Program-made: the position numbers and the translations under genes | NCBI GenBank assembly: GCA_030549495.1 | Contig: JAUIRK010001039.1 | Coordinates: 682,001 to 746,000, forward strand | Direction: 5' to 3' | DNA: 64,000 nucleotides | From: Nectonema munidae | Lineage: Eukaryota > Nematomorpha > Nectonematoida > Nectonematidae | Notes under the pieces: generated by a model | What the model saw: only the letters and a program-made list of their open reading frames with translations | The model's database searches: none | What the model was told of the DNA's origin: nothing | Part shown: in pieces, positions 33,424-46,577 of the stretch | How the letters are laid out: each line of letters opens with the position of its first letter | Position numbering within the stretch: the first letter of the stretch is position 1

Positions 33424-33750
33424 CAGGCCCGTAGCCAGCGAGGGCAGGTGGGGGCTAAGCCCCCCCCTTCAACTCAGATTCAGAGCCCCCCCCCCACCTA
33501 AAATATTTCGATATCAATAAAGGGTTCAAAAAATGGTTTATTTTTAGACTATATATAAAAATTTGGTACTTATTAGTTATCTCCCTCCCACTTAAAAATT
33601 TTTTTCAGTAATTTACTAAAAAAAAATTTTTGAATGGGGGAGAGATAACCCATAAGTACCTAAAAAATTTTTGTGAAAATATTTCCCCCCCCCCCCCCCC
33701 CCAAAATTTTTTCCAGCCCTCCCAATTGAAAAGTCCTAGGTACTGGCCTG
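33424..33750. mobile_element. hAT MITE with perfect 8-bp target duplication
   Basis: The left tip is CAGGCCCGTAGCCAGCGAGG. The right tip read inward is CAGGCCAGTACCTAGGACTT. The flanks AATACTGC (33416-33423 and 33751-33758) are identical, which fixes both boundaries and the hAT class. The interior has long C tracts and no coding sequence. Confidence 0.9.
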
Positions 33751-33789
33751 AATACTGCAAGTAGAAGTTATTTTTATGTTTATATATTT

Positions 33790-34830
33790 GACATTGATTT
33801 ACAGGTTTAATCAATTTTTTGACAGGTTTTATTGATTTCATAAAAAATGAACATCACCATTAAATTCTGCATACTTGAAATGTATAAAAACTTTAAAAGA
33901 ATTAAAATTTTAATTTTGACATGGGCTGTCATATTTAAATTATTTTGTCAGGTTTGACGAATATTTATAAAAAAAAAAGGAATATAACCAGTAAACACAG
34001 CCTACTTGAAAATGGGTATAGGTGTGTAAAATGCCATACACGGTTAACTTCATAACCTCCCTATACTTTCTATTAAACGTAATTCTCTAATTTAAAAAAC
34101 CGTGCCTGATACTTTCTTTTTGGGATAAATCAATTTTTTGACAGTTTTGATTGATTTTTATAAAAAAAATGAATATCACCACTGAATTACGCATGCTTAA
34201 AAATGGGTATATATGTGTAAAAAACTTTATATTATTACTTAGATAAAAAGTTTCTTTTAAGATGAGCTTTCATATATAAATCAATGCATTGATAACTTTA
34301 ATTGATTTTTATAAAAAAAAATGAATATCACCGCTGAATTCAGCATACTTGAAAATGGGTGTATATGTGTAAAAAACATTATATAATTATTTAGATAAAA
34401 TGTTTCTTTTTTGAGATGAGCTGTCATATGTAAATCACTTTTTTGATAGGTTTGAATGATTTTCATAAAAAATGAATATCACCACTGAATTCAGCATATT
34501 TGAAAATGGGTATACATGTGTAAAAAACTTTATATACTTATTTAGATAAAAAGTTCCTTTTTGAGATGAGCTGTCACATTTAGATCAATTTTTTGACAGG
34601 TTTGATTGATTTTCATAAAAAATGAATATCACCACTGAATTCAGCATATTTGAAAATGGGTATACATGCGTAAAAAACTTTATATAATTATTTAAATAAA
34701 AAGTTCCTTTTTGAGATGAGCTGTCAAATATAAATCAATTTTTTGACAGGTTTGATTGATTTTGATAAAAAAATCGACATCACCACTAAATTCAGCATAG
34801 TTGAAATATATATGTAACATTAAAAATATT
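33790..34830 (+). repeat. Satellite array, about seven units of about 150 bp
   Basis: The landmark GAATATCACCACTGAATTCAGCATA recurs in whole or part near 33849, 33980, 34171, 34323, 34473, 34623 and 34775. Spacing is close to 150 in the last four steps and irregular in the first ones. Each unit also has AAAATGGGTATA, GATGAGCTGTCA and TTTTTTGACAGGTTTGATTG. The right-hand units are the most alike, a gradient expected of ongoing local homogenisation. The array is followed by a G tract at about 34861-34876. Confidence 0.9.
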
Positions 34831-35949
34831 TATAAAAACTTATTAATATCTGAGAAAAATTGGGGGGGGGGGGGGGCACTTTACGCCCCCCAGCACTTGA
34901 GCGGACAAATTTTGCCCAGTTCTATTAGGGTTAAAGAAGTATTTCTCATTCAACTATCGCCTCATTCCGAGCTCATTATTGAAGTCCAAATACATTAAAT
35001 TTATCTTAGTAATCGAAATAGAAATCCTCACTAAATTTCAGTTTCCTTTCCCATTTCTATTCTTATAACTTTATTTTTACTTTTATTTATTACCAAAAAC
35101 TTTATTTTCTTTTTTGTTCACTTTACTTTCTTCCTTCAAAATGTAAAGCTATTTATGATGAATTTATACAGGCTAAAAATCTTCTACATAAAAACTCTTT
35201 CTAAATGAGACCATCTAATACTCCATATAAACTACAATGCTTTTTCTTACATTTCTGTTCATTATGAAAACATTCATGACATTCAACCATTATCTTTTTT
35301 GCCTCTAGTAATCTATCGATTTGCATCACTTCAAAAGGCCATAACTTTTTCAAAATCGTGGACAATAAAGAATGTCATCACACATCGATCTCACTATAAC
35401 ATCAAAATTCACACATACACTCAATATTAATTGGCTATTTTCAGACAGAGTATAGCTTCTGACTACACCCCTATTTTAACTCAATTTTCTACTAATTATT
35501 CAAACTGCATGATTCAAACACTAATATCCGGTTATCTCGCAGCGTATAGTATCTTGATATATACAATAACTTAAAACACCACTACTAACAAGTATTTGGC
35601 TGTACTCTTTCTAAATGACATAATTTTTTCTTTCATTTAATGTTCTACTCCTTCTAATACATACATTCGAAGACAGCACTCTTATTTTTTGTCACTATAT
35701 CTAAGTTGCATCAAACATAGTCTTTGTCATGCTCCTCCATTAGAAAGGCAACAAAAGTCTCCTAGATTAGTTTCACCGTCTCAACGTCTGACAATCTCAT
35801 GCAAACTATCAATAAGATATTAAAACATAAAATATTTCCTAACTTAAGCTGCTTCTCGTAATAATATGATTAAATTTGAATATTCTCAACCCTCCTTTGA
35901 TATATCCTCCCTGTCACTACATCCTTAGAAGATCTTTATCAATCAACAA

Positions 35950-37640
35950 TTCACTAAACGTCTAAAAATAACTGCATCTATAGTCGATCCGGCTTTTTCT
36001 GCCACCACCAAAAAAGAATTCTCAAATGCTATCAACTGGCTAAAAGTCAACGCTGCCCCTAGATTTGATCAAATATCTTATAAATATATTAAAACTTTCT
36101 TGTAATAAGTTACTTACTCTTCGCATTGCATTTCTGATAACTCTAATTTTTCCATCGATATGGCAAATTGGGAAGTAAATACTTCAATCAAAAACGTACA
36201 AAGACATTAAAATTTGGAAATCCATCACTATTCTTCTTATCTCATAAAAATTTTTAGAAAAATCTAACGCAAAAGACTCATTCATTCTGTCTATTTTTAC
36301 AATATAATCAATCATTCGTAATTTGCCTTCCTTCCTCACAGAAACAAGGAAAGAATTCTCTCAAGACTTACCAACTACATTAAATTTCTTCAACTTCTAG
36401 TAAATATTTACCGTTCCCTACTTAGACATCAATAATGCATTTAGATAACACCCAGTCTTCATTCTTAACATCTATATCTAAAAATATCCCAACTAAATAA
36501 TTAAATTCACTAGAAATTTTCTTATTAGCCGCTGTTTGATCTTTAATTCATTTCAAGGTTTTACACTCTTTCTCTTTCCGCCTTTCCTTTCTAACACTCT
36601 TTGGTTTATCCGTATCAACCCCTTTTTGGATGTTCTAGACTTCTAAGCAAATTTCTCCCAATGTTACACAGATGTTCCCTTTTGGCATATACAAGCTACT
36701 CCCAAGATGAAAATATTCCTAATCTAATATAAAAATATTAGCCTCTAACTAATATAAAATTTGTTTCAATACTTCTAAAAATACTCTTATCTATTTTACT
36801 CTCAAGCATTCCCTATCCATATCCTTAAAAATATGATACAATACTCTCGTATATTCTTAACCCACTAATAAATATTTAGGACTTACATTCCAATTAAATT
36901 AAAATATCAAATACACTTTAAAAACACATAAGTATGTCTATCAAAAACTAAAAAAACAATCTCTAACAAAGCTTTCATAAATATCTTCTTATACTGATAT
37001 CGAGTATGTCATACTTTCTTGAGCGTTATCTTTAGAACACCCCCAACTCTTACTTTGGTCTACAAAATCAACCGTTTCTGTCTTCCTGGCATAGTCGTTA
37101 TCACTCTCTCTAGCAGTCATTTACCACTCACTTTCCAATATTTCTAATCATACATGCAACAATATGCATTCCTTAGGTCTTCCTCCCTTATATCACCATC
37201 TCGTTTACACTAGTTTAAATTTAACCATATTAATCCAATTTTCTCCTTCACTACCAGCAGGAACAAATATCTGCACAAAGAAAATTATTGCCATATTACT
37301 AATTAAAAGATACATACACAATCAATTTTCTTTATGTTACGAATTTTCTTCTATCCATCCCAATCATGGAAAAGTGGTCTTACGTCTTTACTCTTTACAA
37401 AGGTCCATCATCACTTCTAACCCTATTCTCTACCATATCTCATATTAATAGATTAAATATCATCTATGAATGCAGATATAATGCCATAACTAACGCTTGC
37501 AACTATATTATTTATAACACTCATGTCTTTATTCATTTTAAAGTCATAAATTTTTTTATTCACAGACTCCAAAAAAATCGTTCAAGCCTTATCCTTAAAA
37601 CATCATTACCTATCTTTCGTTATGCAAACATCAACACTTA
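35950..37640 (+). mobile_element. LINE remnant, ORF2 reverse transcriptase region (Jockey/R1/LOA-like)
   Basis: Plus-strand pieces match LINE ORF2. At about 35979-36105: FSATTKKEFSNAINWLKVNA, then APRFDQISYKYIKTFL, the block before the reverse transcriptase fingers (xAPGxDxIxxxxLK). Near 36325: FAFLPHRNKERILSRLTNYI, matching GFRxGRSTxDHI. Near 37170: LGLPPLYHHLVY, matching the LGLPPLHxxI block downstream of the thumb. Many stops and frameshifts show it is long dead. The sense strand is strikingly poor in G from about 35.0 kb onward, so the element may extend left of the part I can read. Confidence 0.7.
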
Positions 37641-37891
37641 GCAATCCACTTCTCAATTACCATGCATTGGTTACTTTCTTACTTCAACATGGATAAAAAT
37701 GATTACCCTTCAGAATTCAGATTACCCTAAGCCTTTTTAATTTTTTTTATATTAACTCTTGAAAACTTAATTTTCCTTTATAAATACATTACTACTAATC
37801 TTTAAACATATTTTTTTACTTTTCGTTAGCTAATTTTCAATCCATATATAATATTATTTTAATTAACCCTCACTGATTTCCGCCCACTAAT

Positions 37892-39508
37892 ATGACAAAT
37901 AAAAGAGCACGCTCTGACCCGGAATCTCCCAAATCTACGACCGACACTTTAAATCATCTAATCGATGATTATATAGCTAATACCACACTAAATCCAAACG
38001 ATCTAATACTATTTAATAATCTAAAATACAACATAACCATGCATTATATAAAAACTTTCGAAAGTCAAAACATTAAGTCAACCTCAACACAATCATACGC
38101 TAATGCTGCTAGTTTAGCCCCTACTCAATCATATCCTAACCCAACACTCAGTTCCACCATAAATACGCAAACTATTCCACACCTAGAAAACACCTTGAAC
38201 CTAACCTAACATTAAAAATCACTCCACCTAACAAGTGGAGAAAGCCATTCACCACCAAGATGTCATCAAAAATCTAGATACCAAAAACTACTCCCTATTG
38301 ATCACCAAATCAAGATCATCCCACTCCGGTACCATCTACTTCCAATTCAAAAATATAGATCAAAAAGTTACCGCCAGAACAACGCTAATAAAAAACGCTC
38401 TAAATGCTAATGACTTACATCCACAAAAACCAAAAATCATACTACGCGGCATCCCTATCGATATAACATTAACCCAAATCACAAAATCTATTGAAGAACA
38501 ACACCCACACCTTAAAGCTATAGGCAAACTCCATAATCCCATACAACTAGGAAAAACTGGCACATATAGCTATACTATAATCTTAGAACCAAGCAACCCA
38601 GAAATATATAAATACTTATGACCCAAAATCTTTTTAGGCCACCACCTACTAACTCTCACCACACTAAAACGAAAAGTTAAACAATGCGAAAAATGATTAA
38701 AATACGGTCACATCTCTTCAAAATGCAACGCATCTCTACCTAACTGTACGCACTGCAGCCAACGTGGGCATGCTATTTCATCCTGTACCCTACTAAATGA
38801 CAATAGCAAAATTTCTTGCATAAATTGTCAGCAACCACATCTTGCAACATATAAACTCTGTAGTTTCTACATAAACCATAACAATCTAATCATATCTAAA
38901 ACATAGCCAAATCTTAGATAATCTTAGTCACTAATGCTAACTATTTTACCCATAAATCTAAATCACTCAAAAACTGCTTGAGACAACCTTCACAACATCT
39001 TACACTCACACACGCACGACATAATACCAATAAACGAACCATACATTCATATTCCACACCAAAGAGCCGACTACGTACTCCTACACATACCTTCATACTC
39101 AGCCTGTATATTTATAAAACAATCAATTACTAATACACCACTATATCAATACTCTAATTCAAACTACTTCTTCACACTTATTCCCTCAACCTCCAAATCC
39201 TTACTCTTCTGCTCTCTCTACTCCCAACCATCCTTTAACTACCCCATACCTAACAACTTCTGTCAATCACTTACACAATCAAACATAACATAGACAACAA
39301 CTATATCCACCGACTTAAATCCTAGAGCCTACCTCTGGGACATAAAATCAAATAAACGAGGTTCACTCACACTCGAATTTTTAGCATCTCACAATCTAAC
39401 AATAGCTGACAACGATAAATCCCCAACTTTTAGACGACTACATCTAAACAACATATATCAATCACACCACGATTTAACCATCATTTCCAACCAAACAAGA
39501 AGTACTTA
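37892..39508 (+). mobile_element. LINE remnant, ORF1 with zinc knuckles followed by endonuclease start of ORF2
   Basis: ORF1 starts MTNKRARSDPESPKST (37892-38209), continues after a stop in another frame (38235-38621, with IILRGIPIDITLTQITKSIE, a Jockey-type RRM-like block). It then ends in CCHC-type knuckles in a third frame: CNASLPNCTHCSQRGHAISS, then CINCQQPHLATYKLC. ORF2 follows with an apurinic-endonuclease-like region (LNPRAYLWDIKSNKRGSLTL, then EFLASHNLTIADN, compare DxNAHHxxWGSxxxxxRGxxLxxFLxxxxLxxxN). ORF1 carries gag-like knuckles and ORF2 an EN domain, as in Jockey/R1/LOA/I LINEs. Stops and frameshifts make it inactive. It is a separate copy lying head-to-tail behind the previous one. 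Confidence 0.8.
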
Positions 39509-42060
39509 GTTTGCAACTTGAAGACTTTTATCAAAAAATGGTAATTTCCCGCACCCAGTGATCATACAAAATTCCAGAATACCAATCGTGCTGCGAACCC
39601 AAAATATTTTCCGTTCCAGATCCGAGAATTCTCTCTATTCTTTGCGTGGAAGAAATATAATTGGCGCATTTGAAACAAAGCTTTAAAACTAGAAAATTAA
39701 CTCAAGTTTACCTTATTCTATTTTTCAGGAAATAAGATGATCCTTAATCATCTATGTACATGCATATGCTTGTAAAAGGAAACCTTTTTTCTAAAAGGGA
39801 TTTAAATTACAGTGTTCACCACCATTCTTCCATCTTTTAATGACTATTTTCATCTTGAATAATTCAGCATATCTTACAACCTAAATAAACCTTTATTATA
39901 AACATGCCTTGTACACTATGCAGGATTAACATAGTAGCAGATGTCGCGCTGCTACAGGCCCCGCACTTAGTTGAAATTTTTTTTTTTTGACTTTTTATAA
40001 TATCTTTTAGTTTTCTTTAATTCTTCTTTTATATTTCCTCCTTAAAATAAATTTTTGCTGTTGAATTTTGTGCTTTTTATCTTTTTTGTAGAATCAAGAT
40101 CAATTTTATTAAAAATTTTTTACTTCCTGTCTATCATTTGTAATTTTAAGCTATAGAATTAATCTATAGAACTTGGTAGATCCAACACTGCTTGTACAAA
40201 TGTTCTTTTCTGGCTTAGTATATTCATAAGCTCTTTTGTAAGAAGACAAATGCTAAAGGTAATCATTGAAAGACTTTGTTACCATAATGAGGAAGAAGAT
40301 GCAATTGCATGCGCAGTGAGTGAGATGTATAGACTGGAGTAATGAGTAAAGGAGATAGAGCGAAATTGACATCATGGCATGATAAGAAAGATGTCTAACA
40401 TAAACTGATTGTGTGAGTGTGTTTATCAAAGACAAAAAGAATTCGCTTTTAGGCATATTTTTTTTTAATTTTTTCAAATTAGTTTCATAGGAGAAAATTG
40501 ATCTGGAAATGGATTGCAACCACAGGTGTGCATTAGATTGCGAAAAAAACGAGAATTTGCATTTTAACAATAATAGTTGGAATGATCGACTTTCCTTAAC
40601 CCATTTACGACCAATGTTCCTATTTTGGAAGATAAGTAATTTCATCTTCGTCTGCTTTTTTCAATGACTTTGAATATAAATCGTCTGCGTTTTTTAGATA
40701 TCATCTGCTTTGCTTGGTCTTAAATGGGTTAACAACCAAATTTAAAAACAAAAATTCGAAGTAATGTGCACGTATGAAGAGTTACAAAAGGCAAAATAGT
40801 TGATATTTTGATTTGGTAGAAGTAAACTTTCATGAAAATCAGAAGTTGAGGATGAATTTTTATTACGATCAAAATATGAAATTTGCATTTATTAAAAATA
40901 ACATGTTTGTGGATTTTGACCGATCCTCTTTGGGAATAAGCTTTCGTGGATTGTTGCTCCTGACTCTAAATCGCTGCTTGCAGGACTCTCCAGCGTGCAC
41001 GTTTACTTTCATCTCCGATCTCACTAGTGTAGCATGACCTCGTTCATTGGTTCAAATGATCCAATAAAAAACTGTGGTACAAGACATATACTTCTTCATT
41101 GTTTTTCTCTCTCATGTTTTGTTGTTGCATAAAGTAACAATAATATAGCGAGCGCAAATGGAGTTTTACATGAATGAACTTTGGTGTAAATTATAGTTGA
41201 TAGGTTACATTTTTACAGTATTTTTAGAAAAGAGATGTATCTATTTAGATTTTTCAAGAATATTCACGTGTTTTTGGATGTCCAGTAAATGGCACGCTGG
41301 GTAGATGCGAGTACAACATTTATCTTTTATATCACCTAAAAAATTTTCAAAAGTGTATACATAAATTATTTTTTTAAGAGAGCTAACAATAAAACTCAAA
41401 AATTTTAATTGGTATTGGTAATTTAAAAAAGCGTTTTATTGTTATTTTTAAAAAAATTACTTCGCCTAATATCGCTTTTAAACGTAAATAAAAATCACAT
41501 TCAATTTTTGTTTTATAATTTTGGTGAATAAGAAGCTTCAAAATGTGCTGAATATAGCAAGTAAACACATTTTTTATCTCAATGGAAAATTTGTATTCGA
41601 TTTTGACCAGTGTGACATAAAGTGACTCATGCTTTTAAATGAGTACGCTTATCAATTCTTTGATTTTGCCAAATTCCGACTCGTACACTCACTCGGAGAT
41701 CTTCGGAGAAGTCGTAGATGTCACTGATAGTGAATATTATTATTATACGGAGACGTTTTCACTTGTTCAATGTGCTCCACATTTTCCCTTTTCGTGATGC
41801 CGTGTTTCTCCTCCTCCTCTTTGCGAAGAATGATTACCGGCATAAGAGGAGAGACCTACCTACCTACCTACCTACCTATTTCTACCCATAGAGTTAAACG
41901 CTTTCAAATACCCCCATATTCACTTCATTATCGCGGAAATCAAAGCACGTATCATTATCATTATGCACTCATCTTCCTGCAACAGCAGATATTTAAGTGC
42001 TGATGGCGCAGGAAGCACCAATTCTTTCTACTTCTTCACGCGCGCTCTACATCTATCGAA
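39509..42060. other. Mostly featureless stretch with two G+C-richer islands
   Basis: At 39506-39640 the minus strand is open over about 43 codons (SDLERKIFWVRSTIGILEF) and ends in a TAA, but lacks a clean acceptor. At about 40910-41065 a G+C-richer island contains a minus-strand ATG frame starting MKVNVHAGESCKQRFRV, with CCAAT-like motifs just upstream (minus strand CCAATGAACG). It could be a first exon and promoter of an unidentified gene. A TACC microsatellite lies near 41851-41878. The 130-codon minus frame at 40253-40645 has no recognisable features. Confidence 0.25.
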
Positions 42061-42159
42061 ATGGGGAAAAGGGAGACTTTTGTTGATGTTCTCTCATTGG
42101 AGGGTGTGTTGCTTCATCACTTCCAGCATCCTCCTATCAAATGGCAATGGATTGGAAAG
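42061..42159 (+). CDS. Candidate first coding exon, unidentified protein
   Basis: ATG in good context (CGAAATGG) opens 33 codons, MGKRETFVDVLSLEGVLLHH then FQHPPIKWQWIGK, ending exactly at a strong donor (GGAAAG|GTATGTG). The 350 bases upstream are richer in G+C than the neighbourhood, as expected of a promoter and 5' untranslated region. The frame also stays open past the donor for a while, so splicing is inferred. No family was recognised and no second exon was found. Confidence 0.35.
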
Positions 42160-42329
42160 GTATGTGCATTTTATCTACTTCATCATCCGTCATCGCATTG
42201 TGCACTTCTTTCTTCGAGTTGTCCACACGTACGCGCCTTTTTTCTCAACCCCTCCTTGGAGATGAGGATGAGCAAGCGATCCGTTTTCAGAAACTTTGTC
42301 TTTTCCATCTGATAAATTTTTGGGTGTGA

Positions 42330-44392
42330 TTTTTTACCTTAACAAATTGAGATAATGCAAAATATTGACTTACTTTTCAGACTAATTAAAAATAATGTGA
42401 TGTGCTTCAATATTTTGAACTATTTGGAATGAAAAAAATTTTTTTTTATACTTTTTTGATTTTAAATTATTAAAATTTTTTTAAAATATATAGCATAGTT
42501 TTTGGACTGTTGCAAATAATTGAGACTTTGAAAAGGATTTTATTTGTTCCGGTCTTTTGAATTTGTAAAATGAATAGAGAGTAAATGTTACATTTCTTTT
42601 TCCTCACAAAACATTGCAATAAATCTCATTACTTTTCATTTGTTCCAAAAAAATAAGATTTCTAAAAATTGGTTAAAATTTTGCATTTTTTATTTTGATT
42701 AAGTCTCTATCATGTCTTGTTTTTACACACTTATCGCATAAAATAAAAATGGTATGTTTTAAAGAGTCATTGAAAAGATAAGCCGGTTATTTGTCTGTCT
42801 GCTTTTTCTCGTTAATTTATCTTTCTCATTCGCATTTTTCGAAAACCAATGTGTGAAAAGTGTATGCCCCAATCTTTTGGATTTTAATGCCATGTTTATC
42901 TCTAAAATTAGTGTTTAAACCTCCTTTAGGAGAGGTTATTTTATTTTTATGGGATGCTGCTTCTAATTAGGCCTGAAAAGAAAATCTCGGTCAGCAGACT
43001 TGAATATCTTGAAAAAATAAAGGATTTCGAATAAGCAAAAAAATTGCACGTAGAAAATTTGTTAAATAATTGTATAAGAACAGATTTTAAAATAACAAAG
43101 TATACAATTTTTTACTAGCACGTATTGCTGAGTAAAGCTTTTTTTTAAAAAAAAATTCAATTTTAAAATTGAATATTTTTTCAAAAACCTACTTCCAAAG
43201 ATAAATATTTCAATATAAATTGGAATTATTATATTTGGTATAATACAAACTTTTTTGATGTTAGATTCCTTTTAATATCAAATCCCACTCATTGAAAGAA
43301 TATAAATCGATAAGCCCCCAAATACCAAAGAGTCGAAGACAAATATATACGCATTACACGAACGTTTTTATAAAATTTAAAACAGTTTTAATGATGAGTG
43401 AGTAGACACTCATCTGGCTCATCTTTAATGATTGGAGCTCATTGAAACAAATAACAGATCGTGAAAGGTAATTCTGCTGGTCAATGGTTGGTAGATCTGA
43501 CTTCTCTTATGGATCGCATTCAAACTCAAAAGTTTTTTATTGCTAACCAATAGTAATTCATTATTAATCACAATTTTTTTATTTGTTTAGTCAATTGATT
43601 TTATATTGTATATATTTATCTATTAAAAAATTGTTCAATTTTTTTATTTGGTACTTTCTTCTAAGCCTAAACTTGATATTTTTAATAAGCACGCTTTGCA
43701 AAATTTGGTTGACCCCCAATTTGAAATATTTTGATATGGACCCCTTGTAATGAACCGTGAAAACGAAGAGTTAAGGCTTTATTGCACAAAACAGCAAACT
43801 AGATATGCATGCTGGATATTGATTTGGGTTTGAGATCATTTGCATACTACACCCCTCTAAAAATATTGTGAAGCAAATTAACAAATAAATAAAAAGTAAT
43901 AAAATTTTAAACAAATAAATTATTTTAAGAGATAATGTTTAAGCCAATCCTCACCTTTAACAAAAATGTAAACATTTTCCAAAAAATTAGTGGTAGAAGG
44001 ACTAATGTTTGACAGCTTTCTTGACAGAAAAATTCAAGTCAAACCAAAAAGTGTAAAAAAGAAGATTTGTGGAATTGAAGATACGATTATTGCACCTACC
44101 AAAATGAAGACCCTATCGTATCTGCAAAAAATATAAGAATTTTTCAAAGTACTAATTTTATTTTCTATTTATTTTACAAAAAAAATTTCAAAAGTTGACA
44201 TGAAATAAAATACATAATGTAAAATTTCTAAATTTTATAGATGGCGTTAAATTTTTATTATTTATCTGAAAACTCTTTTTAAAAACACTGTATCTAAGAA
44301 AATGCTCAATGCACTTAATTAATTAATTAAAAATGCCGGTTTTTTACCCTGATTTTCTTCCTCTGAAGAATTCAAAGGTTTTTACGGTTAGG
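42330..44392. other. AT-rich stretch without gene
   Basis: No exon, tandem repeat or element end could be supported. Confidence 0.4.
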
Positions 44393-44702
44393 TAGTGCTC
44401 TGGCGACGCGATTCTAAGTGGTTAGTAATCAAGCTATCACTAGACAATAAGTTTGTTTCCCGAATTGGGAGCGTTCGTGTTAGGATAGTATCGTTCTCTC
44501 AGATGTATTTATATATTGTAACATAAATTCTTGTAAAATAATATAAATAAGAAGGTATAGCTATTCTTTTGTAACAAGGGCCTGTAGGCGTCTAGTGGGA
44601 TGGAAAGTCCAGGTAGACTTGGACTCAGCATTTCGGGCGGGCCACGATATCCGAAAGGATGGGTGCGAACGCCACAAACAACTTAATTAATTAATTAATT
44701 AA
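44393..44702 (+). mobile_element. Probable SINE with AATT-repeat tail
   Basis: A tRNA-like head (GCGACGCGATTCTAAGTGGT then TAGTAATCA) is followed by a body with GGCGTCTAGTGGGATGGAAA, GGACTCAGCATTTCGGGCGG and GGGTGCGAACGCCAC. It ends in a short tandem AATT tract (44684-44702). The moderately G+C-rich body against AT-rich flanks and the simple-repeat tail suggest a SINE. The B box is not clean and no second copy is in the window. Confidence 0.45.
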
Positions 44703-45154
44703 TGCTCAATGCTAGTTTTCAAAAAAACAAACATTATTACCCTACTAAGTAGAGAGGAGTATTGATTTAGACATATCATACCTTTTCTTATTTAGAAAGT
44801 GATGGTTGGCTTGACAAAAAACAGTTCAGATTTATTTTTATTTTCTTCCTGCTTTTTCCTTCACCATTTGGTAAGTTTATTTTTGCTTAAATTTTTCCTT
44901 CTCCAAAATTGATTTAATTAAAATTTAGGTCTAGACTTGATTAGTTTTTCCAGCTGTTAATTTTCAAACATTCGCTATCGCACACTTCCAATACTAACAA
45001 ATTAACTAAAAGAAGATAATTTTTAGTTTTTGGTAGAAGATCTAGCTAATGCGGAGTATAAAGGGAACTGCTATTTTTAGACAAATTGTTGGAAAAACCA
45101 TGAGATACTCTATGGATAGAGAGATTCAATCCATTGTTGTACGCATAGATGATT

Positions 45155-45310
45155 TACTGCAGATGGCCTAGTGGTGGGAACGTAGGGTCTCCTCGATCTA
45201 GATGGTCTGGGTTGGAACCCGATCGTGACTATCCCTACCACATGTCCAGTTATGGAAGATTATTCTTCCCTTGGATGCGATACCGACAACTAAAAAAAAT
45301 AAAAAAACAT
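45155..45310 (+). mobile_element. tRNA-derived SINE, family C
   Basis: The head reads GATGGCCTAGTGGTGGGAAC (A-box-like) and GGTCTGGGTTGGAACCCGAT (B-box-like, with one change from GGTTCGA). A unique body follows with CCACATGTCCAGTTATGG, and the tail is A-rich (AAAAAAAATAAAAAAAC). The A-rich tail implies LINE-mediated retrotransposition. Confidence 0.65.
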
Positions 45311-46577
45311 CTAACTCTACATATGTCTGCAAAACGTTATGACTTGCTTGCGACATATTCAAAAATTGATAAAAATAAACTCACTAAGGAAAAGAGTTAA
45401 CAGTATATTTCATACTTACTACGCTTTTTTCTTCCTATACTTTTCAGTTCTTTCTATACTTTTCAGTCATTTAGTTACGTCGTTCGAAATAGTCTTTTTC
45501 CAATTCAAATTTGTCTTTTTAAGTCTTAAATTCTCTTTTTTCATTTTTATTTTGTATTTTAGAAAGAGAGTTTAGAATTGAAAAAAGACAATTTAGAAAT
45601 AAAAAAAATTAAAACTAAAAATAGTATATATCCATGATCTGATGTCTATATTCTGCGTTCTGCTGACAAGCTTATTCTTCACTTCTTCCGTCTCAAAGTG
45701 GCAAAGAAATGCATAGTTTGGAAAAGTTCCAAATTCCATTGATAAGATAATACTTATTTTTGGCTAACTCTTTTAGTGTGCACAAATTAGTAGCAATATT
45801 TTTAGTAACATTTGCCATTTTATTTTTTTATACTAAAATTTGTATCGAATATTCTTTAATTCTTTCTCAATTTTATTTTCATCAAAAATATTGATTTGTC
45901 ACTTTTTTCAATTAAGCATAAAATTAATCTAAGGGTATATATAATTTATATTTTGTGATTATATACTTTGCATGTAAACTCGAGAATAAAAATAAAACTT
46001 TAACATGTTTAGTTAACTCAAATCAATACTTTATTGTGTGCAAATTTTTTACTTGATATACAATTAAAAAAATTAATTTCAATCTCATTTCAAGAACAAG
46101 TTTATTCCATTTATTTTTCAAAATTATGAATTTAAAATTTTAAAATCATGTCTATCATATATGATTCATTTCTACTGGATCAAATTTGCGAAAATTGATC
46201 TTTCTCCAAAAAAATATTGCGAGAGAATTTTCCTTGTTATATGTGTTTATTTACACTTATAAAAAATCGAACCGCTTTATTTTAATCAGGTCTTTTTATA
46301 GCTTGACTTCATAGTTTAAGGATCTTATATCAACTTTATTCTTTATTTTGATTTGACTTGTTTGGTATTTTAACAGATTTCCTAACTTCATCTATTCTGC
46401 CTTGAAGTCAAAGAAATATTTCTTTTTTAACTAGCTAAATTTTGCATTATTCATTTTAATTTGATAAACTTGTTAATTTATTAGGATTTCTTTCATTCTT
46501 CTCATTTTGAATTATAATTAATGCTTAAGCATGCGATTAAGTATTTAACTACACCATGCTTCCTTCTATCCTTCCAG

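Noticed and set aside
33605-33841. Minus-strand 78-codon frame with a Gly run
   Set aside because: Product of the C tract in the hAT MITE.
39506-39640. Minus-strand terminal exon (REFSDLERKIFWVRS)
   Set aside because: Acceptor is poor, the frame overlaps the LINE boundary and no family was recognised, so it is mentioned only within the interval description.
40253-40645. Minus-strand 130-codon open frame
   Set aside because: Low-complexity hydrophobic and basic sequence without domain, splice context or composition change.
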